DNA of 64,000 bases from Taudactylus pleione (taxonomy: Eukaryota; Chordata; Amphibia; Anura; Myobatrachidae), in NCBI GenBank assembly GCA_031769625.1, contig JAUIMM010000200.1:49808001-49872000 (forward strand), read 5' to 3'. Under the pieces are notes generated by a model that searched no databases, was not told the origin of the DNA, and worked only from the letters and a program-made list of their open reading frames with translations. Position 1 is the stretch's first letter. The number at the start of each line of letters is the position of its first letter. This document shows, piece after piece, positions 22,616-34,865 of the stretch. The position numbers were made by a program, and so were the translations under genes.

Positions 22616-23381
22616 ACTTTGCACCTTGGCAAACCCATGCTGCACTCCAGGTGGGCCGATGTAACGTGCAGAGAGATTTAGATTTGGGAGGGGCATGTCC
22701 AACTCAATTCTACATTCCAGTGTAAAAATAAAGCTGTCCAGCATTTGTGGGCTACATGCAAAATCAGCCAGTATTTACCCTGTATGTAAGAAAAATAAAT
22801 GTATTTGCACACGTTGCGGTGCAACATGGATTGTCCAGGGGCAAAGTTACTTGCTCTTATTTGACTTAAACACAACTCAGAATCAGGCCCAGCAGCTGCA
22901 AGGGCAAATTAAATCCCAAAATGCATAAACAATGGGATAATGTAAACACAATATCACCATGATATAAGTTCTTTGTTAGACTACATTGTTAATATGGAGT
23001 ACCATTTTTGCTCCATCACCGTAAGGACTTATAGATGACCTAATTAATATGTGCAATTATAATAACTAAGGTCAATACAAAGATTTCTCAACTTAACTTA
23101 CCTAGGACAAGGGGTCATGAGCAAAGGAAGGGGTTCATTAACCTGTGGGTGGTTAAGCTGAGGTACTCCTGACTACGAGTCAGAGATAGAAAATTCACCA
23201 ACAGAATGTAAAGGTGGATTAAAAAAACGTTTGTTTGCTTTTTAAATAAATAATATCTATATTTATAACTGGGGGATTTGATTTGTTTTCCTCTGGATAA
23301 TCCAACTAAATTTTATGAAAGTTTCAACTTCAGAGACCTGTGCTATCCTCATCATAGCTATGCAACTTGCTCATACCTAAC
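22616..23381. other. No feature recognised
   Basis: Unique-looking AT-rich sequence. No coding region or element ends were recognised. Confidence 0.5.
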
Positions 23382-23384
23382 TAA

Positions 23385-23930
23385 GGGCCTGATTCAGAGC
23401 CACTCATAAGCGGCCGCTCGCTCGCTCCGAGCGATGTTCGCACATATGCGTATGGGTCGTAATGCGCATGCGCCAGCCAGTCATTGCGGTCGGAAATCGT
23501 GTGCTTGCATAACAGCGAGGGCCTGCTAATTTGAGTGACAGAATGAGGCGTTTGTGGGTGGTAACGGGAAGGTGCTTGAAAACGGGGAGTGGAGATCCGA
23601 ACGCAGGCGTACCAAACGGTCAAAACGGGCGTTTAATGGGTGTGCATAATTAACAAAGCAGCGTCATCGACCACGTCACTTGGTTGTCTTTTAGCCTGAA
23701 CTGCTCGCAGTGACTGCGGGAAGTAAAACCTACCACAAGCACTGCGAGCAGTTCAGACGCCTTTCGATGTACTCGATTAATCTAATAAATAGCGGAGATG
23801 ACGTATAATGCGAACGGCCAGGGGGCTTCTTTACAAAATAGCAAGCGCATGTTTCGTTCGCTCGCTCAGACATAGAGGCGTCAACAGACCGAAAAGAGCG
23901 AGCGCTCAATTTAAATAGCCGGCCCCTTTT
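23385..23930. mobile_element. Harbinger-type MITE, long family, copy 3, right end missing
   Basis: Starts GGGCCTGATTCAGAG after TAA and follows copies 1 and 2 until CCGGCCCCTTTTATC. The last 60 bp or so, with the right TIR, are absent and unrelated sequence follows. Confidence 0.8.
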
Positions 23931-23965
23931 ATCTTCAATCACTTTATCTCCATCCAAGGCTTAGT

Positions 23966-24151
23966 AAATAGGCCCCTTATTTACTAAATGGCGGCTTTGA
24001 AAAGCTTCTGCTTCCTGGTGTGTTAAAGTCACAAAATTTAAAAGGGCAAGGCTTTTGATAGCATGTTATTAAAAGCATTGCCCTTTATATTTCGTGCTTA
24101 AGCACGCCAGGAAACAGTGGCTTTTGCAAACTGTCTTTTAGTAAATAATCC
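23966..24151. mobile_element. Foldback MITE with TTATTTACTAAA ends
   Basis: Inverted termini CCTTATTTACTAAA and TTTAGTAAATAATCC enclose internal arms such as GGGCAAGGC/GCATTGCCC. The whole 186 bp could fold into one long imperfect hairpin. Confidence 0.55.
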
Positions 24152-24559
24152 CTTTAGTTAGCTAATCTCATAGTTTAGTTCAAGTTGCTTCAAAATTAGC
24201 CCATAGTTACAAAGTGCCACTAATTTCTAGGGATAATTTAAGTCAGGTCTTAAAATGTTGTCCCTGGCAATAGGGCCGTAACTAGGGCTGCGACCAGTGC
24301 ACAGAAAGCAGTGTTCTGTGGGTGGCACCGATGCCGACTCATGACCGTTGCTTAAGGCTAACAGTCCTTTAGACGCTCCAGACAGGCATCCTGCAGTTTG
24401 TACAGCCGGACACAGCACCCTCAGAGCGGTCCAGTCAGCTCTGCACTTACCAGTGCTGCTGGCCACGCCCCTCTGCGTAACTGAATGATGCCGGCCACGC
24501 CCCTCTGCGTAACTGAATGATGTCATGCGCATGATGTCGCGCAGCACAGCAGATAGAAC

Positions 24560-24690
24560 GATGCAATAATCGAACCATGGGCACACGTGATCAGGCGTAC
24601 ACACTATGCGATCCACGCGATATATATCGTTATGATCCATGTCACAACGATATATCGTAGGATGGATGGCATTGTGTGTACCCTATTATG
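24560..24690. repeat. Fragment of a hairpin element with GTGTGTACCC end
   Basis: It contains a stem around ACGATATATCGT and GCGATATATATCGT and ends ATTGTGTGTACCC. This resembles the termini of the GTACACAC-type elements at 22236 and 35752. Only part is recognisable. A hAT-like terminus (AGGGCCGTAACTAGGG) lies just upstream at about 24270. Confidence 0.4.
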
Positions 24691-24691
24691 A

Positions 24692-24955
24692 GCAGGGCCC
24701 TCTACCCTCTTGTGCTTCTCCTTACTCTACTTTCATCTACTTCTTACTCTCTACCAGGGCACCTAACACTTGGTTGCTTTGCATTGTTGCTTATCTGGGT
24801 GTTATGGTCACAAATGTAGCAATGTATATTATCCATGTCCTGTATTGTATTGTACTGTACTGTAAGTCACTGTAAATCAACCTATTTGTTTATGTACTTT
24901 GTAAGGCGCTGCGGAACACTTGTGGCGCCATATAAATAAATGATAATAATAATAA
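24692..24955. repeat. Retroposon copy ending in (ATAAT)n
   Basis: Begins GAGCAGGGCCCTCTACCCTC and ends GGCGCCATATAAATAAATGA followed by TAATAATAATAA. It is the reverse of the block at 19205 and like 52255-52415. The 3' repeat tail suggests target-primed retroposition. Confidence 0.55.
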
Positions 24956-25643
24956 CCAGCATTAATGTGTTTGCATTATTACACTAGCGATACTAAATAA
25001 GTATTTCCTGTGTGTCCTTATAAGTGGTTTCTCTTGCATTCAATTTTGCAGTTCATTAAAGTTATTGTATCCCCAACCTTCCCTACAGTATTTATAAATG
25101 TTAAAATATGTTTATTTGATACATAAGCTAAGAAATGCTTGGACTGACCATCAAAGTATCTGTGACTGTTTCTAAGCCTAAGGGGCCAATTCAGTTAATT
25201 GTGTTAAGCTGAGATTTTACCCCGGGCAAACGTAATGTGTATATCACAGGCTATTTTCAGCATCCGCACTCCCACAACTCCTGATATTAACTTAGAAAAT
25301 GCTTAATGCAGAGGACGTACTGTAATTCTACAGTGTGCGACCTTCGTTGAAGTTAATTAAAAAGTTGGGTCAACCCCTGAACCCCAGAAAAGTGGCAAAT
25401 AAGATTGGATAACTATATATAAGACTATTTGTGGCTATAAGCAAAGTATTTGAGGTTCTTGCCAAATAGCGGATTGTTACCTTTTTTATTAACACTGTGA
25501 AAATTATAGAAAATATAATTTTTTCACCAAAATAAAGTATATCGATTATTTTAGGGTACAGAAAATGTCTATAACATGATTTTTAATTGTTTTAAGCAAA
25601 TTAAAAAAAATGTGGAAAAATACCGGTCTACAAGTTTAAAAAC
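24956..25643. other. No feature recognised
   Basis: AT-rich non-coding DNA without clear repeats. Confidence 0.5.
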
Positions 25644-25646
25644 TGA

Positions 25647-26087
25647 GGGCCTGATTCAGAGACGGACGCTCTGAACGAGCGCTCTCTCTGAATCAGGGCG
25701 TTTTTTTTTTATCTTTTGTTCGGCCTCCTGGTAGGGTCTCGTGGCCGCAAGCCCCAGAGAGCTTCTGGCTCTAATAGAGCCGGAAGCTCTCCCACTGACA
25801 TCACTGGTGATGTCAGTGGGGCCGCCCCCAAACTGCAGGCTTTCCTTCAGGAACGCCTCAGTTTGTCCAGCTACCCCCCCTGCCCGCCTACCAAACGGGG
25901 CGAGCTGTCAATCACCATTGACAGCTCGCCCCCTTTGGTGCGAGACCCGGAGCAACGGAACACCCATTGCTAGCCGGGTCTCGCGCATGCGCACGACGGA
26001 GCCGGCTCTGTCGTGCGCATGCCCAGTGGGCAAACATCGACCCAGTTGCGAGCGCTCAGCGCTTGCGACCGGGTCTGAATCAGGCCC
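25647..26087. mobile_element. Multi-hairpin Harbinger MITE, copy 3
   Basis: Starts with the 55-bp terminal palindrome (GGGCCTGATTCAGAG ... TCTCTGAATCAGGGC) and ends GAATCAGGCCC. Stems: GAGAGCTTCTGGCTC (25756-25790), CACTGACATCAC (25792-25820), ACGGGGCGAGCTGTC (25890-25940) and GCGCATGCGCACGACGGAG (25983-26022). The flanks TGA/TAA are an imperfect duplication. It is shorter than copy 1 because some inner hairpins are absent. Confidence 0.82.
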
Positions 26088-26395
26088 TAATTTCCCATCT
26101 ATACAATGCCCCAATATACATGTCCTACATAATTAAACCCAATTTTATTAGCTTTTTTACAGAAAAATTACATGTCATTATTGGCCAAGTTATGCTATTT
26201 ATACTGTATGCCTCCAAATGCATGATTATTCAGTGGGAAGTGTGTGTCAGAGTGCTGACATTTATACCTTAAAATAAAAATGTCTCTCTACTTTCTACCT
26301 ACTCAGGGGCTGTGAACTATAAGCCATGTTTACTCCCTTTGAGACACGTATTACCTTTTTTTCTATTTGAATAACAAAAAATTGTGGCACTGTTA

Positions 26396-26610
26396 ATCGA
26401 GTGATCTGCAGATATATCTGCAGATGATGGTTGTTCGTACACTGAACAACCATCATCCGCAGGTCCCGGCGACCAGGGGGCGTGTCCCGGTGGGCGGGGG
26501 CGTGTCCCGCCCCATTCCTTGCGGCTGCCACTGTGTGTGTACGGGCGGTCTGCCGACCACCTGTACACACCTGCCGATGGACAGATATGTCTGCAGATAT
26601 GTCTGCAAAT
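26396..26610. repeat. Partial copy of the GCTGGGTACA hairpin family
   Basis: Shares GAGTGATCTGCAGATATAT, the stem GATGGTTGTT/AACAACCATC and a GGACAGATATGTCTGCAG stem with 22236-22612, but lacks its termini. Confidence 0.55.
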
Positions 26611-26874
26611 ATCTTGTAATATTTGACTTAGACCATCTTGTAAAATATCCTTAGTGGAACTCCAAATAACAGATACTGAAAAATTCTGCGGCTCGTCCAC
26701 AGACAGTCCCAAAAAGTGCAGGTGTAAATTGACGACCAATCTAGCTCATCTCTCTATGGCCTATATAATATATAAATATAAATGTGTTCACTGGGACCGG
26801 ACTTAATTAGCCCTTCCATGGCCCGATTAAGTGTCTTAGAACCAGGCGATGTGCGAAGATGAACTGCTCACCTG

Positions 26875-27426
26875 GGGGCCTATTCATGATGTTAATTAGC
26901 ACCCCAATTCACAGCGCCCACCGGAGCAATTCATCATTAATCTGGCGCGGTGGCAGCTTTTCGGAGCAGTGAATCTTTTCACTGCTCTTTTCGGAGCAGT
27001 GACAGCGGTGCCCATGCGTGACCTACAGGTCACGCATGCGCACAAGAGCCCCGACATTCGGCAGAAGGAGCCGGACAGTGGCGGAGGGATCCAAAAGGAT
27101 CCCTTCTCGCAAGCCGGACCCTCTACCCATAGGAAAGAGCGGGCGCTGAAGAACAAGCAGGGGTATTCGCCAGCTGAAGATGGCGAATGCCCCCACAGTC
27201 AAGCTCCGAAAATATAATATTTTCGGAGCTTGATGAATTCTGTCCCCATACTAGTGTATGGGGACAGCGGGCCATTCCGAAAACAGAAGGTAAGTAGGAG
27301 ATATCGGTGATATCTCCTGCTTCACCTTCTTAATGAATTGCCCGAATACTTCATTTTAACAATTGCAGGTAAAAATTTGCTTTTTCACCTGCTTTTGTCA
27401 AAATTAAGTGATGATGAATAGGCCCC
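26875..27426. mobile_element. Multi-hairpin MITE, GGGGCCTATTCAT family, CTG duplication
   Basis: TIR GGGGCCTATTCATGAT at the left and GATGAATAGGCCCC at the right, with CTG on both sides (26872-26874, 27427-27429), a Harbinger-like 3-bp duplication. Stems include GAGCAGTGAA/TTCACTGCTC (26964-26990), GCGTGACCTACAGGTCACGC (27015-27034), GAGATATCGGTGATATCTC (27298-27316) and CCCCATACTAGTGTATGGGG (27244-27263). Confidence 0.75.
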
Positions 27427-27544
27427 CTGGTGTGGGTCCTCTTTCGTGTAGTGCCTGGTCTCGACTCTGCACTGGTGTATTGTGAGGTTCTGATTTTGTT
27501 GTGGACCCGGGGTGGTAATAGGAGCAGACACTGAAGCAGGTTTA

Positions 27545-27800
27545 AAAGTAAATGTGGAGTTTTTAATGAGTGGCTTAACAGACATGAATGTGGTAAAACA
27601 GAAAGTCCGGGTATAGCACTAAAGTTCACTTGGGAGCTGTAGTGAGGCAAATAGGAAAAAGTACAGTTAGTGACAGGCAATGGAAAATGTACAGGTAGTG
27701 ACTGGTTAATAGAAAATGTCCAGGTAGTGGCAGACAAGGGGAACTGTCCAGGTGGTGACTGATTAATGAAGAATGCAGACTGATGAAGAAATATCCAGCA
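27545..27800. repeat. Degenerate minisatellite in the 3' LTR
   Basis: Units near 55 bp recur about three times, recognisable by CAGGTAGTG and GACTGGTTAATAGAAAATG. As in the solo LTR at 19837, a repeat sits inside LTR sequence. Confidence 0.6.
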
Positions 27801-28305
27801 GAGTATCAGTGGAGGCAAGGTGCAGGGTGAACAGCAGGACTCAGGTACTGAGGCAAGGGGAAGGTAATGGAGGGTGCTGGGTAGTCTAGCGGGGTTGGAG
27901 AAGACAAGCAGGCAGGCAGGTAGCATTTCACAGGTAACAGGTGGTGAGCACAGTGAACTCTCTCTCAGCTATGCTAAGAAACACGTTGCACTGGCAATGA
28001 AGTGAGGCTCTGAACCTCCCTAAATACCAAGTGCTGTGCCGTGACTGGCCAGAGAGAGAATGTGACAAACCAGGATTGGGCGAGCAAATCACAAGGCCGG
28101 AGGCAAGATGGCGGTGCCCAATGCCAAACGGAACGGAAGCACTGCCAGGCCTCACCAGCCCAACGTGACAGCATGCCCGCGCAGAACCACGCACAGCCAA
28201 TGCCCCTCGCCATAAACCAGCACCACCGCCAGACGCCCCCCGCCACAGTGATCTCACAGGTAATACCCGTCGACCACCATGCCGAGAAACCCTGGTCGTG
28301 ACTGT

Positions 28306-28783
28306 ACCCCCCCACCTTATGGGTGGCCTCAGGACACTCACTAGGTCTTCCAGGATGAGCCGAGTGGAATTTCCAGACGAGTGCGGGAGTATGGATGTCT
28401 CGGCCATCTGTCCAACAGCGCTCCTCCGGGCCGTAAACCCTCCAATCTAGGAGATACTGTAGTCATCCCCTGCGGATACGAGAAACCAGGACCTGGGAGA
28501 CCTCATACTCCACGCCTCTCTCAATCTGGATGCGGGGGGGAACAGGAAGGACCTTGCGAAATTTGTTCAAGATTAGGGGTTTCAGGAGGGAGATGTGGAA
28601 TGAGTTAGGAATTTTACTTAAGCGGGCAACTGAAGGCGATACGCCACAGGGTTGATGATTTCTGTGATGGAGAAGGGTCCGATGAACCGGGGAGCAAATT
28701 TCATCGAAGGTACTCTAAGGCGGAGGTTCCGGGTGGACAACCAGGCTTGGTCTCCAACTTGCATGCAAGGTACCACACACCAG
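28306..28783 (-). pseudogene. Ty3/gypsy integrase C-terminus plus chromodomain
   Basis: Reading the minus strand from 28780: [20 protein letters not shown], then [11 protein letters not shown] and [11 protein letters not shown]. This is the GPY/F module at the end of Ty3/gypsy integrase. The frame shifts at about 28620. The next frame gives FHISLLKPLILNKFRKVLP and IERGVEYEVSQVLVSRIR, a TGA, then [17 protein letters not shown] and [16 protein letters not shown], a chromodomain. In chromoviruses this domain guides integration to particular chromatin. One frameshift and one stop show it is dead; everything N-terminal is deleted. Confidence 0.85.
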
Positions 28784-28871
28784 CACCACCACCAGACGCC
28801 CCCCGCCATAGTGACCTCACAGGTAATACCCGTCGACCACCATGCCGAGAAACCCTGGTCGTGACATGTAT

Positions 28872-30084
28872 GTGGGAGAATTACTGCTGGCTGCGTAGTG
28901 GCTCTCCTGGCAGAGCGGCGGGCGGCAAATGCCAGACCCCAGCCGCAATGATAAATATGCTCAACGAAGGTGCTCCGTCCGAGCAATCAACATGAGTTAC
29001 TATCTCCTAACTTGGTACCAGTGACATCTCGGGCCGACCTTAACCCCAAGAGCCGGGTCTTGCATCAGATTATTGGGCACCTCAAACATCATGGTTGCTT
29101 GATCCCGGCCACAGTACTTAGTACTGAGTACATCGAAGACGAACCGGACGCCAGCACACCAGTGACAGGAGCTCTATACCTGTCTGGTTTATGGTCCGCT
29201 GACATTCTGGACATTCAGAGCCTGATATCAGGACACCAGCTATAATTGCTGGATATTTACACGGCAGCACCAATACCCAGTGAGGACATTATGTACAGAT
29301 GTGGTAATTACTTACTTTTCACTAACTGACGAAAATGTACTAATCCAGTACAGGACAATGATATACTAGTCAGTCTTGATAGTAATATATTGTTAATTGC
29401 TTTTACTAATTGTGACATTTTATTGTTATATGTGTATTATTTTATTTTTTGTATGTGGGATTGTGGCATTAAATGTTTTAAAACAGTAAAACTGTGTCTG
29501 ATTGGATTTAATGGATTGCGCAGACAGTTTATTAGTGTACATTTTTGGAAACATTGCACAGTTCTCTTTAAGGGGCAGCTGCATTCTAAACCAATGAGTT
29601 AGCTATGCACTCCCAACAAGCGTGAGCACCAGTATCAGTAATAAATATCTTGGTTACCACCCCTAGGAGAGCTGCCTGCCACGATTCAGCTGCAGAGAGG
29701 TGGGCGTCCTGATATCTTTTCCTATGCAGAGACCCATCCTACTTCAGATGGATTCCATGCAGGGATAGGCCTGGTGCAAATGGAGATAATAGTGATGATG
29801 GCTGCTCTCACAAGCAGTGGGCTATGGGCGGTGCAGCCGCATAGATGCGCCTGACGGAATACAGGCAAATGTTTGGATGGATTTCCAATTATTGGAAGCG
29901 ACTGCAATTGGTACCATTTTGTTTGATCAATAAGCCATTCCGGCTGCACTTCGGCAGCTTTCATGGGTTATCGGCTCCCTGGTTTGCCTTACTGGAATTG
30001 GGACAAGATGGTGACTGTCAGCCATACATGTGTACAGAAGTGTTCTCTTGTTTATGGTATTTTATATGGTCCCTTACTTATGCT
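28872..30084. other. No recognised gene
   Basis: A 91-codon ORF at 28970-29245 on plus (reading ...LLSPNLVPVTSRADLNPKSR) has no family I recognise. The rest is AT-rich. No termini were found. Confidence 0.4.
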
Positions 30085-30092
30085 GTCTAGAC

Positions 30093-30738
30093 CAGGTGTC
30101 GTCTAACTTTTGGGCTCTGAGAGCTACTTGCTGATTTAAAATAGTGTTGGAGGTCTAGCAAGATGTGTTGTAATAATGTAAGATGCTAGTAATAAACATA
30201 ACACAATGTAATCTGCAATATCGCCAAAGGAATGCCAGGCTCTCTTAGGGGGGCAGTAAACCAACAGAGTGTGGGTATCTGTTCACATTGTATGTTTGAC
30301 ACCCAGCCACCCATAGAAAAGAGAGAGGAATCATCAGGACCTGGTGTCATTATGTACTAAAGGGGAAGATATAGACAGGTTATGGAAGGGTCATGATTAA
30401 CATTGATAGTTATCACTAGAGTTATTACTAGGCTTCATTGCAGCCCAGTCACCCATATCGTGTAAGATAACAGCATGTTGACAACTTTCTTCTCACTTCT
30501 GGTTTTCACTCCCTCAACTGCTACAACTACAGCACCAAATTCATATTGCTTAGGTCACTGTCTCCAGTACTGAAGGGCTGCTCGGTGGTCTGAGAAGGGC
30601 TGCTCGGGGGTCTGAGAAGGGGGTGTGACGTTCCGGAGGGGGAATGCTCGCCTATGATGGAGCAGCGGGTTGGGAAGATTGACACCATCTTAGGGTGACT
30701 ATCTCTGGCTCTGCTGACGATCATCTTGGCCACCTCTG
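30093..30738. mobile_element. hAT non-autonomous element (646 bp)
   Basis: Ends CAGGTGTCGTCTAACTTT and TTGGCCACCTCTG, with a perfect 8-bp duplication GTCTAGAC (30085-30092, 30739-30746). The terminus resembles the CAGGGGTGGCTAACCT type seen at 34577. No transposase. Confidence 0.88.
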
Positions 30739-30746
30739 GTCTAGAC

Positions 30747-31880
30747 ACTGGCCCCTTTTTATCAGTAGAAAACAATCAGTTAAAGATTTCCCTTCACAGC
30801 CTGTGAGCATTGAATATATAAATAATACCAGTTACTCCCATTGTCCTCCCCCACCAAGTCCATAAGAACACTGGTAACTCTTCACTCCCATCAAGACACA
30901 GCCGCCATCACAATTGCGATCCATGCTGAATCAGGCCCAGAGTGCAAGAAGTCACAATTTTGACATGTATTGCATAGTTCATTTTCAGCAGGCAACCTCT
31001 TTAAGTAAATTAGAATATTACATAATACTCCTATGAATAGTTTGGGAAGGTACGTACAGTAAATACATAGAAATATAACAATTTCAGTTGACATGTGTTT
31101 TTGATTCAACAGAATTTGTCCCTGCTGGAAATTAAATGGCCACAGGGATAATAAGTATATGAATACTGCTGTAGCTGTGCACAATAGCCGCATTACTATT
31201 TGCATTCTTCTGATTTTCTGCAGTAGATTAAGACAAGTGAAAACAAGTGTACAGAATTCAGGAAGGACACTCAGAGAGCCTTGTGCCTGGAATATCAGCA
31301 TATACCGGTTATAAACAAAAGAACATGACTGAGCTAGGAACACTGTAAGTGGGACACAGTATAATGGGATAAATCATAGTAGCTCAAAAAGTAAAGATTG
31401 AAGTAGCTGGGAGGGTTGGCTTAGGCTCCATTTGGGGTAATGTGTAGGCAAAGCCACCAAGAGTAATCTCAGGCCCCAGAGTTTGTATGTCTTGGGGACC
31501 ATGGAAACCAATGGTGGATTGATTGCACAGACCTCTCCTAGCCTATGGGTGTATACCAGAACCACCTCTAGATCCCAAATACAACCTTTTATTCTTTATA
31601 CACAAGCTGGGATCCAGTTATGAGTGAGACAGGGGAACGAGGGAAACAGTCTTAATAATATTAATGTTTTTTTATTTGCTGAGGGTGCTATGAGGCAGTA
31701 ACCTCTGTATCAGGCAATCCAATAGGATTGTTGCAACATTGTATCAATGATATAGCCACAAGTTACAAGTTATCTCATGGATATGTGCATGTTTCTGTGT
31801 TAAAATCTGACCTGCTCAGGATATACTTGCTAGCCTGAAGCAGGTCTATTATTTGGGGAATTTTGGTTACCTTTTTTTTG
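30747..31880. other. No feature recognised
   Basis: Several ORFs of 60-150 codons occur but none resembles a known family. No repeat structure stands out. Confidence 0.45.
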
Positions 31881-31889
31881 CGAGTCTAA

Positions 31890-33172
31890 AACAGACACCC
31901 TTTTACATTGGGTGAGTTGATTGTTTTCAGTGTGAAAACATCTGGGAATGGCAATTTTTAGTAACTCTAAAAAATGCGAGTTTTAGTGAGCTGACACCCT
32001 ATTACATTGGACAGTTGTGAAAAATTGTGAGTTTAGCACAAAACTCGCAATTTACCAAAACTGACACCCTATTACATTTGGCCCCAGATGTTAGACAGTC
32101 AATAGTTAGACAGGGACAAAAGGTCAACACGGACAAAAGTTAGACACACTAAAGTTCGACATGTAAGAAGGTCAACAGGTACAAAAGGTCAACAGGGTCA
32201 AAAGTTCGATACGAAAATGGTCGACAATTTTTTTTTTAGCCCTAACCCTCCCCTTGGTGCCTAACCCAAACCCTCCCTCCTGGTGCCTAACCCAAATTGC
32301 CTATGGATTACTTTGGATACTAAGTGAGTATGTGTGAGTGTGCAGGTATGTTTTATTAAAATTTTACTTTCATGGTGTGTGTTTTTTTTACGTATTTCTT
32401 TAGTTGTGGAGCTACAAGTGCCAGTACTTGAGGTTCTATAACTAAAGATAATATTTAAATCTTTATTTGACACAAAACACTAACACTATCAGCCAAGCAC
32501 CCACCTCCCTAGGGTGCCGGGGATGGCCCCGGGCTATCAGTCTAGGCCGGGGGTGCCCTGGAGAGGTGGACCCCTTTATTGCGGGGGGTCCCCAACTCCC
32601 CAGGGATCCCCGACCTGGGCTGACTAGTGGTCAGGGGTAATGCTTTGGCGAGGGAAACTGATGAAAGGTTTTCCCTGGCTGTGGCATTATCCCCTTGCTA
32701 GAAAGAGTTTGGTGCTGGTTTTGGAATTTTCAGTGGACACCTACTCATTTTGTCCCCTGATTTTCCAGAACCAGGACCAGCTCAACAAAGCCCTGTGCTG
32801 GTTCTTAATATACAGGGGCCCCCTACGCATTTTGGCCCCTGTATTTTTAGAACCAGGACAGGCTTTATAAAGCTCGGGGATGGTAAGGCTTTGGGGAGGG
32901 GGTGCACGTCATTTGTACTTTAAAATACAGACAGAACTCATCACGGATCTCACTGATCTGTGATGGCTTTTCTAAAACTCGCACCTTTTAATGCTACTCG
33001 CATTAAAAGGTGTCAGTTTACATAGTTTTAAACTCGCATATGTAGTAGCCTCGAGCTGAAAAGTTTGCAGGCTATTGAATTTGCGAGTTTCAGTACAATC
33101 TCGCATTTTTTGAAAGTGCGAGTTTGTACTGTTACTAAAACAGACTACCTATTACATTTTGCCCCTGGTGTA
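31890..33172. repeat. Non-autonomous repeat with ACACCCTATTACAT termini, copy 1
   Basis: The motif ACACCCTTTTACATTGG occurs near 31895 and its inverse-context partners near 31987, 32061 and 33145 (CTACCTATTACATTTTGCCCC). The interior carries GCGAGTTT/AAACTCGC stems and a GC-rich core (32480-32890) shared with the next copy. A foreign block with GGTCAACAGG and CCCTAACCCTCC repeats (32090-32300) appears inserted. Superfamily unknown. Confidence 0.5.
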
Positions 33173-33341
33173 TATCTAGACAATGTCTATATAATTAATG
33201 TATATCTCTTATACAACACCCCTTCAGAATTTATATAGTATACATGGTGGGAGTCAGTTATATAAACAAATTTGTCTGCGTTATTTAATAAAATTAGAGA
33301 GCAAGGTGTTAAAAATATGTTGTAAATAGTACCTCAGATCA

Positions 33342-33342
<1 letters not shown>

Positions 33343-33387
<45 letters not shown>

Positions 33388-33388
33388 A
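33343..33388. repeat. (ATCT)n microsatellite
   Basis: About eleven uninterrupted ATCT tetranucleotides. Confidence 0.95.
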
Positions 33389-33419
33389 TCTTTATTTTAA
33401 TATTTCTTTTGCAGGTGAA

Positions 33420-34125
33420 CTAAATGTAACAGCATGCCCTTAATAGCCCCGTATGCTGGTTTTTGTGGTTCTCCAAGTATCAGCATGCGGGGGAGGCTTG
33501 CTGCGACCTCTAGTACTCCTGTAAAGGACAATATTATTTATTCTATTTATTACACTATCTACCCAACACCCACCACCCACAGGTGCCCTGGAGAGGGGGA
33601 ACGCCTTTATTGGTGGTGACTAGCGTGAGGTGTGAATGCTTTGGGCGGGGTACCCAGTGAAGCGTGCCCCATGGCAGTGGTATTACACTCCCGCTAGAGA
33701 GTGTCTGATGCTGGTTGTGGCTAATACGGGGACCCCATTTGTCCCCCATATTTCCACAACCAGGACCGGCTCACTGAGCCTGATGCTGGTTATTGAAAAT
33801 ACAGAGGACCTCTATATCTTTTTTCCCCTGGTATTTTCACAACCAAGAACGGGTCAAAAAAGCTAGATGCGCTTTTAGGGGGGGGGCTCCACGTCATTTT
33901 TTTTTTTTTACATTTTACAATTTTTTTTCACACAGAAGACTTCACAGATTTCACTGATCTGTGCATGTTTCTGTGTAGCTTCTAATGAAAGTCGCATTAC
34001 AAGGTGCGAGTTTACCCACAGTTTAACTCGCATCCACTCACATGCCAGTCAAACTCAGACCCTTAAACTTGCACCATATGACATTTGTGAGTGTTACGAT
34101 TACCAAGGACCCACCGTGTAAGACC
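33420..34125. repeat. Same non-autonomous repeat, copy 2
   Basis: Matches copy 1 in GGTGCCCTGGAGAGG, TTTGGGCGGGG, GGTGCTGGTT-like blocks and the 3' part rich in AACTCGCA. It is strongly diverged. Confidence 0.5.
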
Positions 34126-34489
34126 CCTAGAGCCACGCCGGTGAGGTCTTCTGCCAATAACAGCCACCCACTGTTCCCTTAGAGCTAGATACACTCACTG
34201 GCCACCTGGTCTTAAAATTCAGGACAGTAGCGGCTTATACAGTAATCCTGGTAATCACTGGATGTGTAGCGGCTGATGGTGGTACAGGCTGGCAAAGATC
34301 ACTATGGTAATTGCTGTGCTGAAATAGTTGCTGTATTGTGACCAGAGTGATGAGCGATCCCGAGGGTTGAGATGTGACTTGCGTGGCAAGGTGCAGCCTT
34401 GCGAGGTGGGATGCGGACTTGAGGGCTGAGGTGTGGTAAAAAGGGCCGAGGTGCGATTTGTGTGACAAGTTGTGGTCTTGAGGGCCGGA

Positions 34490-34577
34490 ATTCAGCCTTG
34501 AGGGTTGTTGTTTTACGAGCCGCAGCACAACAAAGAGCCGCATGTGGCTTGAGAGCCACAGGTTAGCCACCCCTGCT
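34490..34577. mobile_element. hAT terminal fragment
   Basis: The end GGTTAGCCACCCCTG and the upstream GAGCCGCATGTGGCTTGAGA match the well-known hAT terminus CAGGGGTGGCTAACCT when reversed. The other end could not be located. Confidence 0.5.
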
Positions 34578-34619
34578 CTAGGTACTAAGAACGGGTTGGG
34601 TATGGGATGCAAGTGCTTA

Positions 34620-34855
34620 GGATCCCGGCGTTCAGAAACCCGATTCTGGCATCCTGACAGGGTTAGGATACCGACACCTGCAGGTAAGTATCCTAACCCT
34701 CCCTTACCCCTGAACCTAACCCTCCCGCCTCGCAGACTAAACCTAACACTCCCCCTGCAGCCTAAACCTAACCTTCACCCTAGTTCCTAACCCTGACCCT
34801 CCCCCTAACCCACATTGGGCTGCCGGTGGTCGGGATGCTGGTGCCGGAATTCTGA
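34620..34855. repeat. Repeat with ATACCG motifs and CCTAACCCTCC array
   Basis: AGGATACCGACACCTGCAGG is followed by four to five diverged CCTAACCCTCC units and TCGGGATGCTGGTGCCGG. A related inverted-sense copy lies at 49640-50150. Confidence 0.5.
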
Positions 34856-34865
34856 CTGGTGTTGG

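Larger units (their letters stand above)
27481..28866 (-). mobile_element. Internally deleted Ty3/gypsy chromovirus
   Basis: On the minus strand the element starts TGTCACGACC at 28866 and ends CCTCACA at 27481. A perfect 5-bp duplication TGTAT flanks it (27476-27480, 28867-28871). Order on minus: first 83 bp of the 5' LTR (28866-28784), a deletion junction, the integrase C-terminus and chromodomain (28783-28306), a purine tract (GGTGGGGGGG), then the full 3' LTR (28303-27481, 823 bp). The rest of the 5' LTR, gag and most of pol are gone. The two LTR starts differ slightly, showing age. Confidence 0.85.

Noticed and set aside
30891..31343. 150-codon minus-strand ORF considered as a host membrane protein exon
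   Set aside because: No recognisable domain and ordinary AT-rich composition. A chance ORF of this length is possible in 64 kb on six frames.
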